Under the pieces are notes generated by a model that worked only from the letters and a program-made list of their open reading frames with translations, ran no database searches and had not been told where the DNA came from. This document shows, piece by piece, positions 1 to 9,200 of a DNA stretch of 64,000 bases (position 1 is the first letter of the stretch; the number at the start of each line of letters is the position of its first letter). Source of the stretch: Pseudofrankia inefficax (GTDB taxonomy: Bacteria > Actinomycetota > Actinomycetes > Frankiales > Frankiaceae); the NCBI RefSeq assembly GCF_000166135.1, contig NC_014666.1, positions 7,192,001-7,256,000 of the forward strand, written 5' to 3'. A program made the translations under genes and the position numbers.

Positions 1-123
1 GGTCACGCCACTTTCCCCGATCATCGTCCACCGGGCTGCTGTCCGGCCGAGTCCGGGCGGTCGCGGACTATGCGCGGACGAGTGCCGCCCCCACAGGGGA
101 TGTCCGCTCCGAGCCCCGAACAT

Positions 124-196
124 GATCGCGAGTTCGGCCCTCAAGTGGTTGCGGCGAGGCCCGATTCACGACCACCTGAGGGCGAAAACGGCGATC
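124..196. repeat. 73-bp palindromic intergenic repeat, copy A
   Basis: An imperfect inverted repeat whose two arms of about 30 nt begin and end with GATCG/CGATC. The arms contain GGCCCTC/GAGGGC and GTGGTTG/CGACCAC blocks. Two further copies of almost the same length lie at 12048-12120 and 43869-43940. This copy lies just 3' of the GH26-like gene, which reads leftward, so it could act as a terminator-like hairpin or be a non-autonomous mobile palindrome. The repeat relationship is seen directly; the role is inferred. Confidence 0.75.
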
Positions 197-220
197 ACTT
201 CCTCGACGACGCCCGCGGCT

Positions 221-1522
221 TTACCAGAGCTGGGCGTAGAGGGCCGCGCTGTTCGGGTTCTCGTCCGGGTTGACCAGCGAGGAGTGCACGTTGTCCGGCG
301 ACGAGTCGCTGAAATAGGCCTCGTAGGCGAGGTCGTCGGAGTTCGCGCGCAGAACGTTGTACATGGCCCGGATGTAGACCGGGTTGTCGCCGCCCGCCTG
401 GCCCGCCCGGCCCGCGCCGGTGTCCTGTGTGCCGACGAGGCCCCACTCGGGGACCGAGAACTGCTTGCCGTGCGCCCGCGCGAACGCGATCACCGAGCAC
501 AGCCCGGTCGCCTCGTGGCACTGCTGGTCGAAGGTCGCCTGGGTGAGGCTCGGCGGCCAGTGGTCGTAGGTGTCGATGCCGACGATGTCGACATAGCCGT
601 TGCCCGGGTAGGCGTCGAGGCCGCCGCTGTGGGAGTTCAGCGTCCAGTCGATCCGCACCTTCGGATCGGTGGCGCGGATCGCGGTGACGACCTGCTGGAA
701 GCAGCGGATCCACGTGCTCGTGTCGGTCTTGCTGACCGACCAGGGTTCCCAGTCGCCGTTGGCCTCCCAGGCGAGCCGCACGATCGTGTCCGACCGGCCC
801 TGGGCGGTCAGCCAACTGCCGAACTGATTCCATTTCGCGGCGTATCCGCCGTTCGCGCAGGTGCCCATGTCACCTCCGCCGTCCGGGTAGAACGACTCGG
901 AGATCACCCAACGGCCGTTGAAGGTGGAGAACTTCTCCGGACCGGAGCCGATCCACGGGTGGACCATCGTGTCCCAGCTGCTCAGGTCGGCGAACGTCTG
1001 CACGACGTTGACCGGCGTGCCGCGGAACCGCTCCCACGCCTGCACCTGGCTCAGGCTGCCGGCGGTGATCCCCGACAGGCCGCCCGGAACGCGCCCACCG
1101 CCTGGCGCGGCGGCCAGGGCGGCGGGCGGCTTCGCCGTCGTGGCCCCCGGTGTCGGGGTCGGTGTCGTCGTCGGCGTCGCCGCGGCGGGCGAGGTCGGCG
1201 CCGCGGTGGTGGCGAGCGCCAGCGCCCGGCTGAGCCCGTTCCCGAGGCTGGGGGCCACGACGACGCTGCTCCCGCCGTGCGGGGTCAGCACGAGGAATCC
1301 AAGGGCCGCCGCTGCCACGGTCAGAGCGGTGGCGGCGGCCGTCCAGCCGAGCCTGCGCCGACCGCCGCGCCCGCCCTCGCTGCCCGGAGTCCGCCTGGCT
1401 GGGGTGCGCGCATCGGCCGGCCGTACGTCGGGCGCCTGTGAGGCCACCGTGCTCGCCGAGACGCCTGCCCGATGTCGCACCCGAGATCCCTTCCGCCCGA
1501 CGGCCTCGCAATCGGCGACCAC
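221..1522 (-). CDS. Membrane-anchored or secreted GH26-like glycoside hydrolase
   Basis: The 433-residue protein has a basic N-terminus, one hydrophobic segment at about residues 60-80 (TAAATALTVAAAALGFLVL), a Thr/Pro/Ala linker to about residue 135, and then a single catalytic domain. The domain carries a WEANGDW motif (candidate acid/base Glu) and, about 120 residues later, a VPEWG motif (candidate nucleophile Glu). This pair and the spacing fit family GH26 (beta-mannanase type), so the protein probably hydrolyses a polysaccharide outside the cell. The start is GTG with a weak ribosome-binding site, and a later in-frame start is possible. The next gene upstream (RCC1 propeller) has the same direction but is separated by about 350 bp and a strong hairpin, so it is probably a separate transcript. 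The substrate cannot be told from the sequence. Confidence 0.75.
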   Translation of the reverse strand: MVADCEAVGRKGSRVRHRAGVSASTVASQAPDVRPADARTPARRTPGSEGGRGGRRRLGWTAAATALTVAAAALGFLVLTPHGGSSVVVAPSLGNGLSRALALATTAAPTSPAAATPTTTPTPTPGATTAKPPAALAAAPGGGRVPGGLSGITAGSLSQVQAWERFRGTPVNVVQTFADLSSWDTMVHPWIGSGPEKFSTFNGRWVISESFYPDGGGDMGTCANGGYAAKWNQFGSWLTAQGRSDTIVRLAWEANGDWEPWSVSKTDTSTWIRCFQQVVTAIRATDPKVRIDWTLNSHSGGLDAYPGNGYVDIVGIDTYDHWPPSLTQATFDQQCHEATGLCSVIAFARAHGKQFSVPEWGLVGTQDTGAGRAGQAGGDNPVYIRAMYNVLRANSDDLAYEAYFSDSSPDNVHSSLVNPDENPNSAALYAQLW

Positions 1523-1798
1523 GCTCGAACCGGGTGCACGGGGACGGGATTGCTCGCTGTGTCGTCTCGCACGCTAACTTCCGGCGAGATGCCTTTGCGC
1601 ACCGGTGTGCGGTCCCGCCCGGGATGTCGCGGTGACGAAGGTATTTCGTTGTTTCGCCGGTGTCCTAGGGGTCGGACCGCGCCGAGCCGATGAACGAACA
1701 GGCCGGGCTCCCTGACCAGCAGCCGGGAGTCCTCCGGAACCCGCGGTGGGTGCGCTATCTCGTCGTTGTCAGGGCAGCCCCTCCGGGTCAGCACAGCG

Positions 1799-1834
1799 CG
1801 AAGCCCGGCCGCGTCGCGACGCGGCCGGGCTTCG
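1799..1834 (-). terminator. 36-bp perfect palindrome, likely terminator
   Basis: Both halves match perfectly (left half CGAAGCCCGGCCGCGTCG), giving a 15-bp stem with a TCGCGA loop about 40 bp past the stop of the RCC1 gene on the minus strand. No U-tract follows, as is common for actinobacterial hairpin terminators. The rest of the 1523-1873 gap shows nothing else. Confidence 0.7.
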
Positions 1835-1873
1835 GCAGTCGGTCGGGTGGACCTGGGCGGTGCGAGGCCCGCC

Positions 1874-3019
1874 TCAGTTCACCGCGTACCCGCTGAGGCC
1901 GCCGCCGGCGATCGTCGTGATGCCGCTCAGGCCGGTGACCTGGGCCGGGGTCGACCGGTTGGTGGTGGTGCCGTTACCGAGCGCGCCGCCGGCGCCGGAT
2001 CCCCAGGCCCGGACGGTGCCGTCACGGCGCAGCGCGTACCCGGTGTAGGCGCCGGCCGCGATGGCGGTGGCCCGGGTCAGGCCGGAGACCTGGACCGGCG
2101 TCGAACTGTCCGTCGTGGTGCCGTTACCAAGCTGGCCTTCGTAGTTGTATCCCCAGGCCCAGACCGTGCCATCGCTGCGCAGCGCGTACCCGCTGTTGCT
2201 GCCGGCCGCGATGGCGGTGATCTGGGTCAGGCCGGCGACCGGCACCGGAGTCAGGCTGTCCGTCGTGGTGCCGTCTCCAAGCGCGCCGAAGCTGTTGGAG
2301 CCCCAGGCCCAGACCGTGCCGTCACTGCGCAGCGCATATCCCCGGTACACCCCGCCGGCGATGGCGTTCACCTGGGTCAGACCGGAGACCTGGACAGGCG
2401 TCGGGCTGTCCGTCGTGGTGCCGTCACCAAGCTGCCCGGCGTTGTTCTCTCCCCAGGCCCAGGCGGTCCCGTCGCTGCGCACCGCGTACCCGGTGTGCAT
2501 ACCGCCGGCGACGGCGGTCACGTCGGTCAGGCCGGCGACCTGGACCGGAAGCGAGCGGTTGACGGTGGTGCCGTCGCCGACGGAACCGTCGCTGTTCTCT
2601 CCCCAGGCCCAGGCGGTCCCGTCGCTGCGCACCGCATAGCCGTTGTGCGCGCCGGCCCCGATGGCGACCACGTCGACCAGGTCGTTGACCTGCACCGGGG
2701 TCAGGCGGTCAGTGGTGGTGCCGTCACCGAGCTCGTTGTGTGAGTTGTCACCCCAGGCCTGGACGGCGCCGTAGGCCATCGCATACCCGGTGCCCTCGCC
2801 GGCCGCGACGGCGGTGAGTTCGTCTATACCCAGGACCTGAACCGGGGTCAGGCGGCCCGTGGTCGTGCCGTCGCCGAGCTGGCCCTGGCCATTGGCACCC
2901 CAGTCGAGCACGAAGCCGGGCCCGGTCGCCGCGGCTGTCGGGGCCGTGGACAGGACGATCACTCCCACGGCGGCCAGCACCGCCGAGCACATCCCTGTTC
3001 GCCATTGTCGCTGAGACAT
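1874..3019 (-). CDS. Secreted RCC1-repeat beta-propeller protein
   Basis: The 381-residue protein starts MSQRQWRTG and has a signal peptide (hydrophobic run VLAAVGVIVLSTAPTAAA). It then consists almost wholly of seven RCC1-type repeats of about 50 residues with the consensus WGxNxxGxLGDGTTTxxxTPVQV…GYAxRSDGT. Seven repeats would close one seven-bladed propeller. The repeats are also very similar at the DNA level, which points to recent internal duplication. I chose the internal ATG because the signal peptide directly follows it; an upstream in-frame start would add 11 residues. Bacterial secreted RCC1 proteins are usually surface binding proteins of unknown ligand. No catalytic residues are visible. 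Confidence 0.85.
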   Translation of the reverse strand: MSQRQWRTGMCSAVLAAVGVIVLSTAPTAAATGPGFVLDWGANGQGQLGDGTTTGRLTPVQVLGIDELTAVAAGEGTGYAMAYGAVQAWGDNSHNELGDGTTTDRLTPVQVNDLVDVVAIGAGAHNGYAVRSDGTAWAWGENSDGSVGDGTTVNRSLPVQVAGLTDVTAVAGGMHTGYAVRSDGTAWAWGENNAGQLGDGTTTDSPTPVQVSGLTQVNAIAGGVYRGYALRSDGTVWAWGSNSFGALGDGTTTDSLTPVPVAGLTQITAIAAGSNSGYALRSDGTVWAWGYNYEGQLGNGTTTDSSTPVQVSGLTRATAIAAGAYTGYALRRDGTVRAWGSGAGGALGNGTTTNRSTPAQVTGLSGITTIAGGGLSGYAVN

Positions 3020-3062
3020 GTCTGCTCTTTCTGCCTGAAGGACGGGCCACATCCCCCGTGGC

Positions 3063-3094
3063 CACTCTATGTGCTATTTCTAGTACACAGAGTG
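3063..3094. promoter_or_regulatory. 32-bp inverted repeat upstream of the RCC1 gene
   Basis: Two 14-nt arms, CACTCTATGTGCTA and TAGTACACAGAGTG, pair at 12 of 14 positions around a TTTC centre. The element begins 44 bp before the RCC1 start codon and is AT-richer than its surroundings. Position and symmetry suggest an operator or promoter-proximal hairpin. No matching regulator is identified. Confidence 0.45.
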
Positions 3095-3548
3095 TTGAGC
3101 AGACCCAAATATCTTGACCAAGCGTGCCCGTGTTGCGCCATTACGTTGTCACCCAGGCGAGAAAGGGCGAACAGAACCCGGGGCTCCGGCCTCCGCCACG
3201 AACCGTCGACGATGCGGCGTGATCACGGGAGCCCTGGGACTCGTCCGGCCAGATACCGGGGTGAATGGTGGCTGAGCGGGCCGGTGAGGTGTCGCCGGAC
3301 GGGATGCGGCGGCTGTCGCGGCGGGCGGACTCGGACGGTGACGGGTCCCGCCGTTCGCGCCGTTCGCACGCACTTGGTTCAGGCAGGCGCGGTCGTAGGC
3401 CGGAGGTCATGCGCGATCGGCCGGGATGAGCGCGTGAGGTGACGCGGAGGCGGCGGCACACGAAAGTCTCCGGCAGGACCGCTCCGGTCGACCGTGCCCC
3501 TCACGACATGGTGGGACCGGGGCGGTCTTCTGGCGGGACCGCGGAGCG
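3095..3548. other. Gene-free interval
   Basis: About 450 bp between the RCC1 gene and the 3' end of the deacetylase gene, both on the minus strand. Only short open frames with arginine-rich, low-information translations are present. No repeat, RNA gene or clear terminator was recognised. Confidence 0.4.
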
Positions 3549-5333
3549 TCAGGCGGGCTCCACGATCATCCAGGCGATCGTCGACGCGTCGGACGACGAA
3601 GCCGATGTGATCGTGAAGCTCGTTCCCGCTGTTCTCGCGGAGACAGCCATCGCCTGGGGCGTGCCGACCCCGGACAGGTTCTGTGGCGTCAGGTAGATCC
3701 TGCTGTTCGCGGTGACGGCACTCGTGGAGACCGTGGCCGAACCGCTGGACAACGTGGCGGCACCGAGGCAGGCGTTGGTCCCTTCCTTGACCAGGAGCCC
3801 GTTTCCGGCGTTACCTACGATCAGATCGCCAGCCGTCTGGAAGGTCACATTGGCGGCGAGGTTTCCGCTCCCGTCCCGCTGGAGTGTCACGTCCTCGGCC
3901 GCGCCGAAATCAAGGCCGTCCTTGGCGGCGCCCAATCGCAGACGTTCGGTGCCGTCCTCGCTTCGGATCCTGGTCGCGAATCCCTTGATGTTCACGTAGG
4001 ACCCGCCGCTGCCCGAGTCGACGGTCATCTCGCCACCGGCGCCGCCAGTACCGTTGTTGATCCACTGGTTCGCGCTGATGGACCCTTCCACCGTCGATTC
4101 AAGGCGCGCGAAGTACACCACCTGCGACGCGGTCCCGTACAGGGCGAGCCCGTTGTACAGGCGCATTGCTCCCGCGGACGTGACGTCGCCGGACGCGGGC
4201 CGGCCGAGCGTGACCGTCACATTCGCCCCGCTGGCCGTCGCGGCAGCCGACATGGTGGCCTGAGTGGGCGACACGACAGCCGCGATCGTCGTGGCGCCCG
4301 GGATGCCGGTACCGCTGATGGAGAGACCCACGTCGTCGGCCCGGAACCCCGCGCTCCCCGACGAGACGGTCGTCGAGGCGTTGGTCGTCGTGAAGTCGGC
4401 GAACACCTGGCGGCGCCCCACAGAGAGTGCGGCAAGCGCCAGGAGGTCCTTTCTGAATTCAAATGGCGTTCCACTCGACGCGTCCACGTACGGCGCGTTC
4501 GTCGACTCGTCCAGGCCCAGCAGGTAGTAGCCGCCGATGCTGTCGTCGCGGTCGACGATCACCTCGTTGGTGTGGACGGTCGGATTGAACGCGTTGCCCT
4601 GGGCATCGATCATCGCACGCGTCGACAGCCATTTGGTCCGCTGGCTCATCGCCCGGTAGAACGTCCCCTGATCACATCCCGCGCTACTCGCGTAGGAGAT
4701 CAGGTTGGACACCTTGGTCAGCTGCGTCGAGTCAATGGAGCCGTGGTGGAAGAGGACGACGATGCTGCGGTTCGCCACAGCCTCGTCGATGTACCCCTTG
4801 ATATCCGACTCGGACGGAGCAAGGATGTCTATCCCTGGGACGTTGAACGGATCCGGTGCGTTTTGGCTGACGACGCCCCGGCTGCACCGGAAGTACTCGT
4901 GCCGACGGCTGACTATTTCCTTTACCCGGTCGTTCGCAGACCCACCCGGATAGGAGCCCGTCTTGACCGAGAAGCCGAATTTCGTTTGAATCTCGCCGAT
5001 CGCGGCACCAAGCAGGAGGTCGAGCGCCGCCGAGCCATAGGTCGTGTAGTAGCTCGTAAGATCTTCATGGTTCTTGCCATGGGTGGCGACCTCGTGGCCG
5101 GCGGCGACGATGGCTTCGACCTGGGACGTCGTGATGTAGGCGTCCCCGTATACAGGGGATGTCCCGGCCTGGTCCACCCAGTCGACCGACAGGAAGAAGG
5201 TTCCCATGATCCCACTGGAGGCGAGCAGGGAGAAGTATCCCGCCTGGGTGTCGTAGCCATCGTCGCCAGCCCAGACCACGAATGGACCAGGCACATCAGG
5301 CGTCAGGCTGACTGGACCGACGTCAAACTGCAT
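3549..5333 (-). CDS. NodB-type polysaccharide deacetylase fused to phage-tail-like C-terminal domains
   Basis: The 594-residue protein starts MQFDVGPVSL behind a GGGGGAA ribosome-binding site; longer in-frame starts lack one. Residues 1 to about 240 form a NodB-like domain, with a DDGYD metal motif, the HGKNH metal-binding pair, a YPGG loop and a late LFHHG motif. The rest resembles tail-fibre or collar proteins: a beta-rich repeat (VSSGSAGFRADDVG… GIPGATTI), a central Gly-rich part, and a C-terminus of the type TANSRIYLTPQ… SARTAGTSFTITS…IAWMIVEPA that is common in phage tail proteins. There is no signal peptide. The domain types are recognised from family knowledge; a role in cell-wall or capsule binding, or in a domesticated tail, is inference. 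No other phage genes lie nearby. Confidence 0.75.
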   Translation of the reverse strand: MQFDVGPVSLTPDVPGPFVVWAGDDGYDTQAGYFSLLASSGIMGTFFLSVDWVDQAGTSPVYGDAYITTSQVEAIVAAGHEVATHGKNHEDLTSYYTTYGSAALDLLLGAAIGEIQTKFGFSVKTGSYPGGSANDRVKEIVSRRHEYFRCSRGVVSQNAPDPFNVPGIDILAPSESDIKGYIDEAVANRSIVVLFHHGSIDSTQLTKVSNLISYASSAGCDQGTFYRAMSQRTKWLSTRAMIDAQGNAFNPTVHTNEVIVDRDDSIGGYYLLGLDESTNAPYVDASSGTPFEFRKDLLALAALSVGRRQVFADFTTTNASTTVSSGSAGFRADDVGLSISGTGIPGATTIAAVVSPTQATMSAAATASGANVTVTLGRPASGDVTSAGAMRLYNGLALYGTASQVVYFARLESTVEGSISANQWINNGTGGAGGEMTVDSGSGGSYVNIKGFATRIRSEDGTERLRLGAAKDGLDFGAAEDVTLQRDGSGNLAANVTFQTAGDLIVGNAGNGLLVKEGTNACLGAATLSSGSATVSTSAVTANSRIYLTPQNLSGVGTPQAMAVSARTAGTSFTITSASSSDASTIAWMIVEPA

Positions 5334-6211
5334 GTGATTCCCCCAAAGAAACGCGCCATTGTATGCGCTTTTCGTTAAAATGGACATATGTCGCCATGAC
5401 CAACAGCGATGTCCCCCCGTCCCGGGTTTTCCCGGATGCCCGCGGTTGGCCTGGATGCCCTCGGTCGGCAAGGGGAGGATGGCCCGGCGGTGAAGCCGAC
5501 ACGGCGGGGCGCGGGCGCGGTGGACATAGCGGTAGCGGGTGTCCCAGGCACCAGGCGGCGGCGAGGCCGCGGCCGGCGTCGAAGGGGAGTTCGGAGCGGC
5601 CGGCCACGTGGGGATGCCGTGTCTGCGGGACGTGGTCAGGTCGTGGACCGGGCCGGGCATCCCTCCGGCGCTCAAGATCATCCGATGAGGCCCCTAGCGT
5701 CCGCGGGCATGGCGGCGGTCAGGGCGGGGCCGAGGCGCTGGCCGTGGGTGGGTGTACCCGGCGCCGCACGCATGATGGGGCCCGTGTCTCCGCCCGTCGT
5801 TCTGGCCTCGGGACGGGCGGGCAGAGGCACCCCGATCCTGGGCGCGAAGTACCAGCCCATAACCAAGGGCAACATCAGGTTCCACTGAGGCCGCGGGGCT
5901 CGGCGTCCAGGCCTGGCAGGTACGGCCAGAACACCACTACCTCCTGGCCGCCGAGCCGCGCGGACCACGAGGCGCGTCCTGTTGGTGATCTCTGGCGTGC
6001 GCCTGTCCGGATCAGGACGGGATGGCCGCCGTCGCGACAACCCTCTCGAGGAGGCCCATGCGCTGGAAGGAATCGGCCGAGGTGCCGACCTCGGAGCCCA
6101 GACGCGGGTCTCCGCCCCGCCACGCCGTTCCGGCCAATCGCGGAGAAACGCACCGTGTGATGACTCGGGTCATCCCCGCCACGTGGAGGTGACTTTCGGT
6201 GACAGATCAGT
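5334..6211. other. Gene-free interval
   Basis: About 880 bp separate the deacetylase gene (leftward) from the TIR–STAND–WD40 gene (rightward), so promoters for both should lie here. Open frames exist on both strands, but their translations are Arg/Pro/Gly-rich without recognisable domains and look like high-GC artefacts. A GGAGG stretch at 6185-6189 lies upstream of the TIR gene, somewhat far from its ATG. Nothing else was identified. Confidence 0.4.
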
Positions 6212-9200
6212 ATGTGGCATCCTGTCACCGTGCGGACGGGGGCGGAGGCACGGGCCGGCGGCCAGCCCGGTGATGATGGCGCGGACTTCTTCGTGTCGTA
6301 CGCCCACGGCGACGAGGCGTGGGCGGAGTGGATCTCCTGGCAGCTGGAGGAAGCCGGCTACCGGGTCGTCGTGCAGGCCTGGGACTTCCTGGCGGGCACG
6401 CATTTCGTGCACGAGATGCACCGGGCCGCGATGTCGGCCGCTCGGACGCTGGCGGTGGTTTCGGCCGCCTATCTGACCTCGGCGTTCAGCGAGGCGCAGT
6501 GGCAGGCAGCCTGGATGTTCGACCCGTCGGGACGTGAGCGCAGGCTGGTGCCGGTCCGGGTGGAGGACTGTCCGCTGCCGGGACTGCTCGGACAGCTCGT
6601 CAGCGTCGACGTGTTCGGACGCAGCCGGCAGACGGCCCGGGAACAGCTACTCGCGGCGGTAGCGAGCGAGCGGGCCAAACCCGATCAGCCCCCGAGGTTC
6701 CCCGGCCAGCAGGCCGCCGCCGGCGCGCCGGGGTCGCCGCGCTTTCCCGGGCCGGCGGAGGCCGGGGACGGGTTCTGGCGAGGCCGGTCCCCGTTCCCTG
6801 GTCTGGAGGCGTTCGACGCGAGCCGGGCCGCGGTGTTCAAGGCCCGCGACGAGGACACCCGGCTTCTGGCCGCCCGGCTGCGCGCACCGGCAGGGGACGC
6901 GGCCGGGCTGCTGACGGTGGTGGGTCCGTCTGGCTGCGGCAAGTCCTCGTTGGTCGCCGCCGGCCTCGCCCCGGCCCTGGGCAAGGACAGCGACTGGCTG
7001 GTGCTCCGCCCCATCACGCCGAGCGGCGATCCGCTGGTCGCGCTCGCGGGTGCGCTGGCGTCCGCGGGAAGGCACCTCGGTCTCGGCTGGGACGCGCCCC
7101 GGCTGGCGGACCGCCTCGCCAGACCCGAGACCGCGGCGCAGCTCGTCGACGAGTTGCTGGCCGCGGCCGAACCGACGGCACGACGACTACTGCTGATCAT
7201 CGACCAGGCCGAGGAACTGCTGGCCCGCGGCAGCCCGGCCAGCCAGGTGCGGTTCCTGGTCCTGCTCGCCGCGCTGACCCGCGGACCGGTGCGGGCGGTC
7301 GCCACGCTGCGCTCCGAGTACCTTGACCAGCTGATCGAACTGGCGGCCCGCGCGGGTCTGCCGGTGCGCGCCGAGGCGCTCAATCCGCTGCCCCGCGAGC
7401 TCCTGCACCTGGTCATCGTGGAGCCGGTGCGCCTGGCCGGCCTGACGATCGAGGACGAGCTCGTCGCCCGCATGGTCGCGGACACCGGCGACGGGCAGGC
7501 GCTGCCGTTGCTCGCGTACACCCTGCAACGGCTGCACGCCGCCGCCGGCGAGGCTGGTACCGCCGTGCTGTCCGCTGCCCTGTACGCCCACACCGGCGGC
7601 GTCCGCGGCGCGCTCATCGACCACGCCGACGCGGCGCTCGCCGAGGCCGTCACGACGTTCGGGTGTACCGACGGCCAGGTGCTGGCCGGCCTGCTCCGGC
7701 TCGTCACCGTCGATGGCGAGGGTCGTCCCGTCAGTCGCCGCGTTCCTCTCGACCAGCTCCCCGATGGGGTTCGCGGCGTGCTCACCCCGTTCGTCGCCCA
7801 CCGGCTCCTGAGCGTCGGCCGAGACCCGGCCGGCGGGCCGGTCACCGTCGAGCTGACCCATGAGCGGCTGCTGACCGCGTGGCCGCCGCTCGCCACCGCG
7901 ACCCGCGACCGGTCGGCGGCGCTCGTCGAAACCAGGCGCGTCGAGCAGGCCGCCGCGGAATGGGACCACCACGACCAGGACGACGGCTACCTGTGGCCGG
8001 GTACCCGCGTCGACACGGCGCTGAGCCTCCTGGACGTGGCCGACGACACGCCGAAAACCGGCGGCACGCGGGGAGCCGGCATCGCTGCCGGGGACGATCG
8101 AACCAACGGCCTCCTGACCGCGCTCGATGCTCGTAGCCGGCGGTTCCTCACCGTCTCCGCCGACCGGGCCCACCAGCGTGCGCGACGCGAGCGGCGGCAA
8201 CGGCGCACCATCCGCGGCACGGCGGCGCTCCTCGCCCTGATCGTGCTCGTCGTGCCGACGGTCCTGTTCCTCAACCAGCGGGGCGCGGCCGACCGGGCTC
8301 GCCGCCAGACGGCAGTCCTCGACCTGCTCTCGCGCGCCGACGCCGCCAGGGGAGCGGACCCGGCGCAGGCGGCGCGGTTCGCGCTCGCCGCCCGATCCGT
8401 CGCCCCCGACGGCGCCGGACGCACCCGCGCCGAAGCGACCCTCCTGAGCCTGCTGACCGCGCCGCATCCGGTCGGCGGTCTGCTGACCGGCTACACGGAC
8501 CCCGACACGGTGATCACGTCCGGGTCGTCGGTGGCATCGGTGGCGTACTCCCCCGACGGGCTCACGCTGGCCAGCGGCTCCGACGCCGGCCTCCGCCTGT
8601 GGAACGTGACCAACCCTCGCGCACCCGCCCCGCTCGGCAAGCCACTGAGCGGCGACGCGGTGACGGCGGTGGCCTTCTCCCGCGTCGGCCACATCCTCGC
8701 CGGCGGCTCCGAGAACGGCATCCAGCTCTGGGACCTGACCAACTCCAGCGCGCCAGCCCCGCTCGGCAGGCGACTATCCAGCAGCGGCGCGGTGACGTCA
8801 GTGGCGTTCTCCCCCGACGGACACGTCCTGGCCAGCGGCTCCGACGGCGGCCTCCGGCTCTGGAACCTGACCAATCCCAGCGCACCAGCCCCACTCGGCA
8901 GGCCACTGAGCAGCGACGCGGTGACGGCGGTGGCGTTCTCCACCGACGGACACACCGTCGCCAGCGGCTCCGATGACGGCACGATCCGCCTCTGGAGCCT
9001 GACCAACCCCGGCGCACCGAAACCGCTCGATGAGCCACTGATCAACAGCAGCGCGGTGACGGCGGTGGCGTTCTCCCTCGACGGACACACCCTGGCGAGC
9101 GGCTCAGTCGACCACACGATCCAGCTGTGGAACCTGACCAACCACAGTGCGCCAATCTCGCTCGGCGGCCCACCGATCCCCGTCGGCAACCCGGTGTGGT

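Noticed and set aside
122-1441. Plus-strand frame of 439 codons opposite the GH26-like gene
   Set aside because: The protein is low-complexity and Arg/Val-rich; the opposite strand has catalytic motifs and a membrane anchor.
5678-6040. 120-codon minus-strand frame in the 5.3-6.2 kb gap
   Set aside because: It is Arg/Pro-rich with no domain, no convincing ribosome-binding site and no supporting neighbour.
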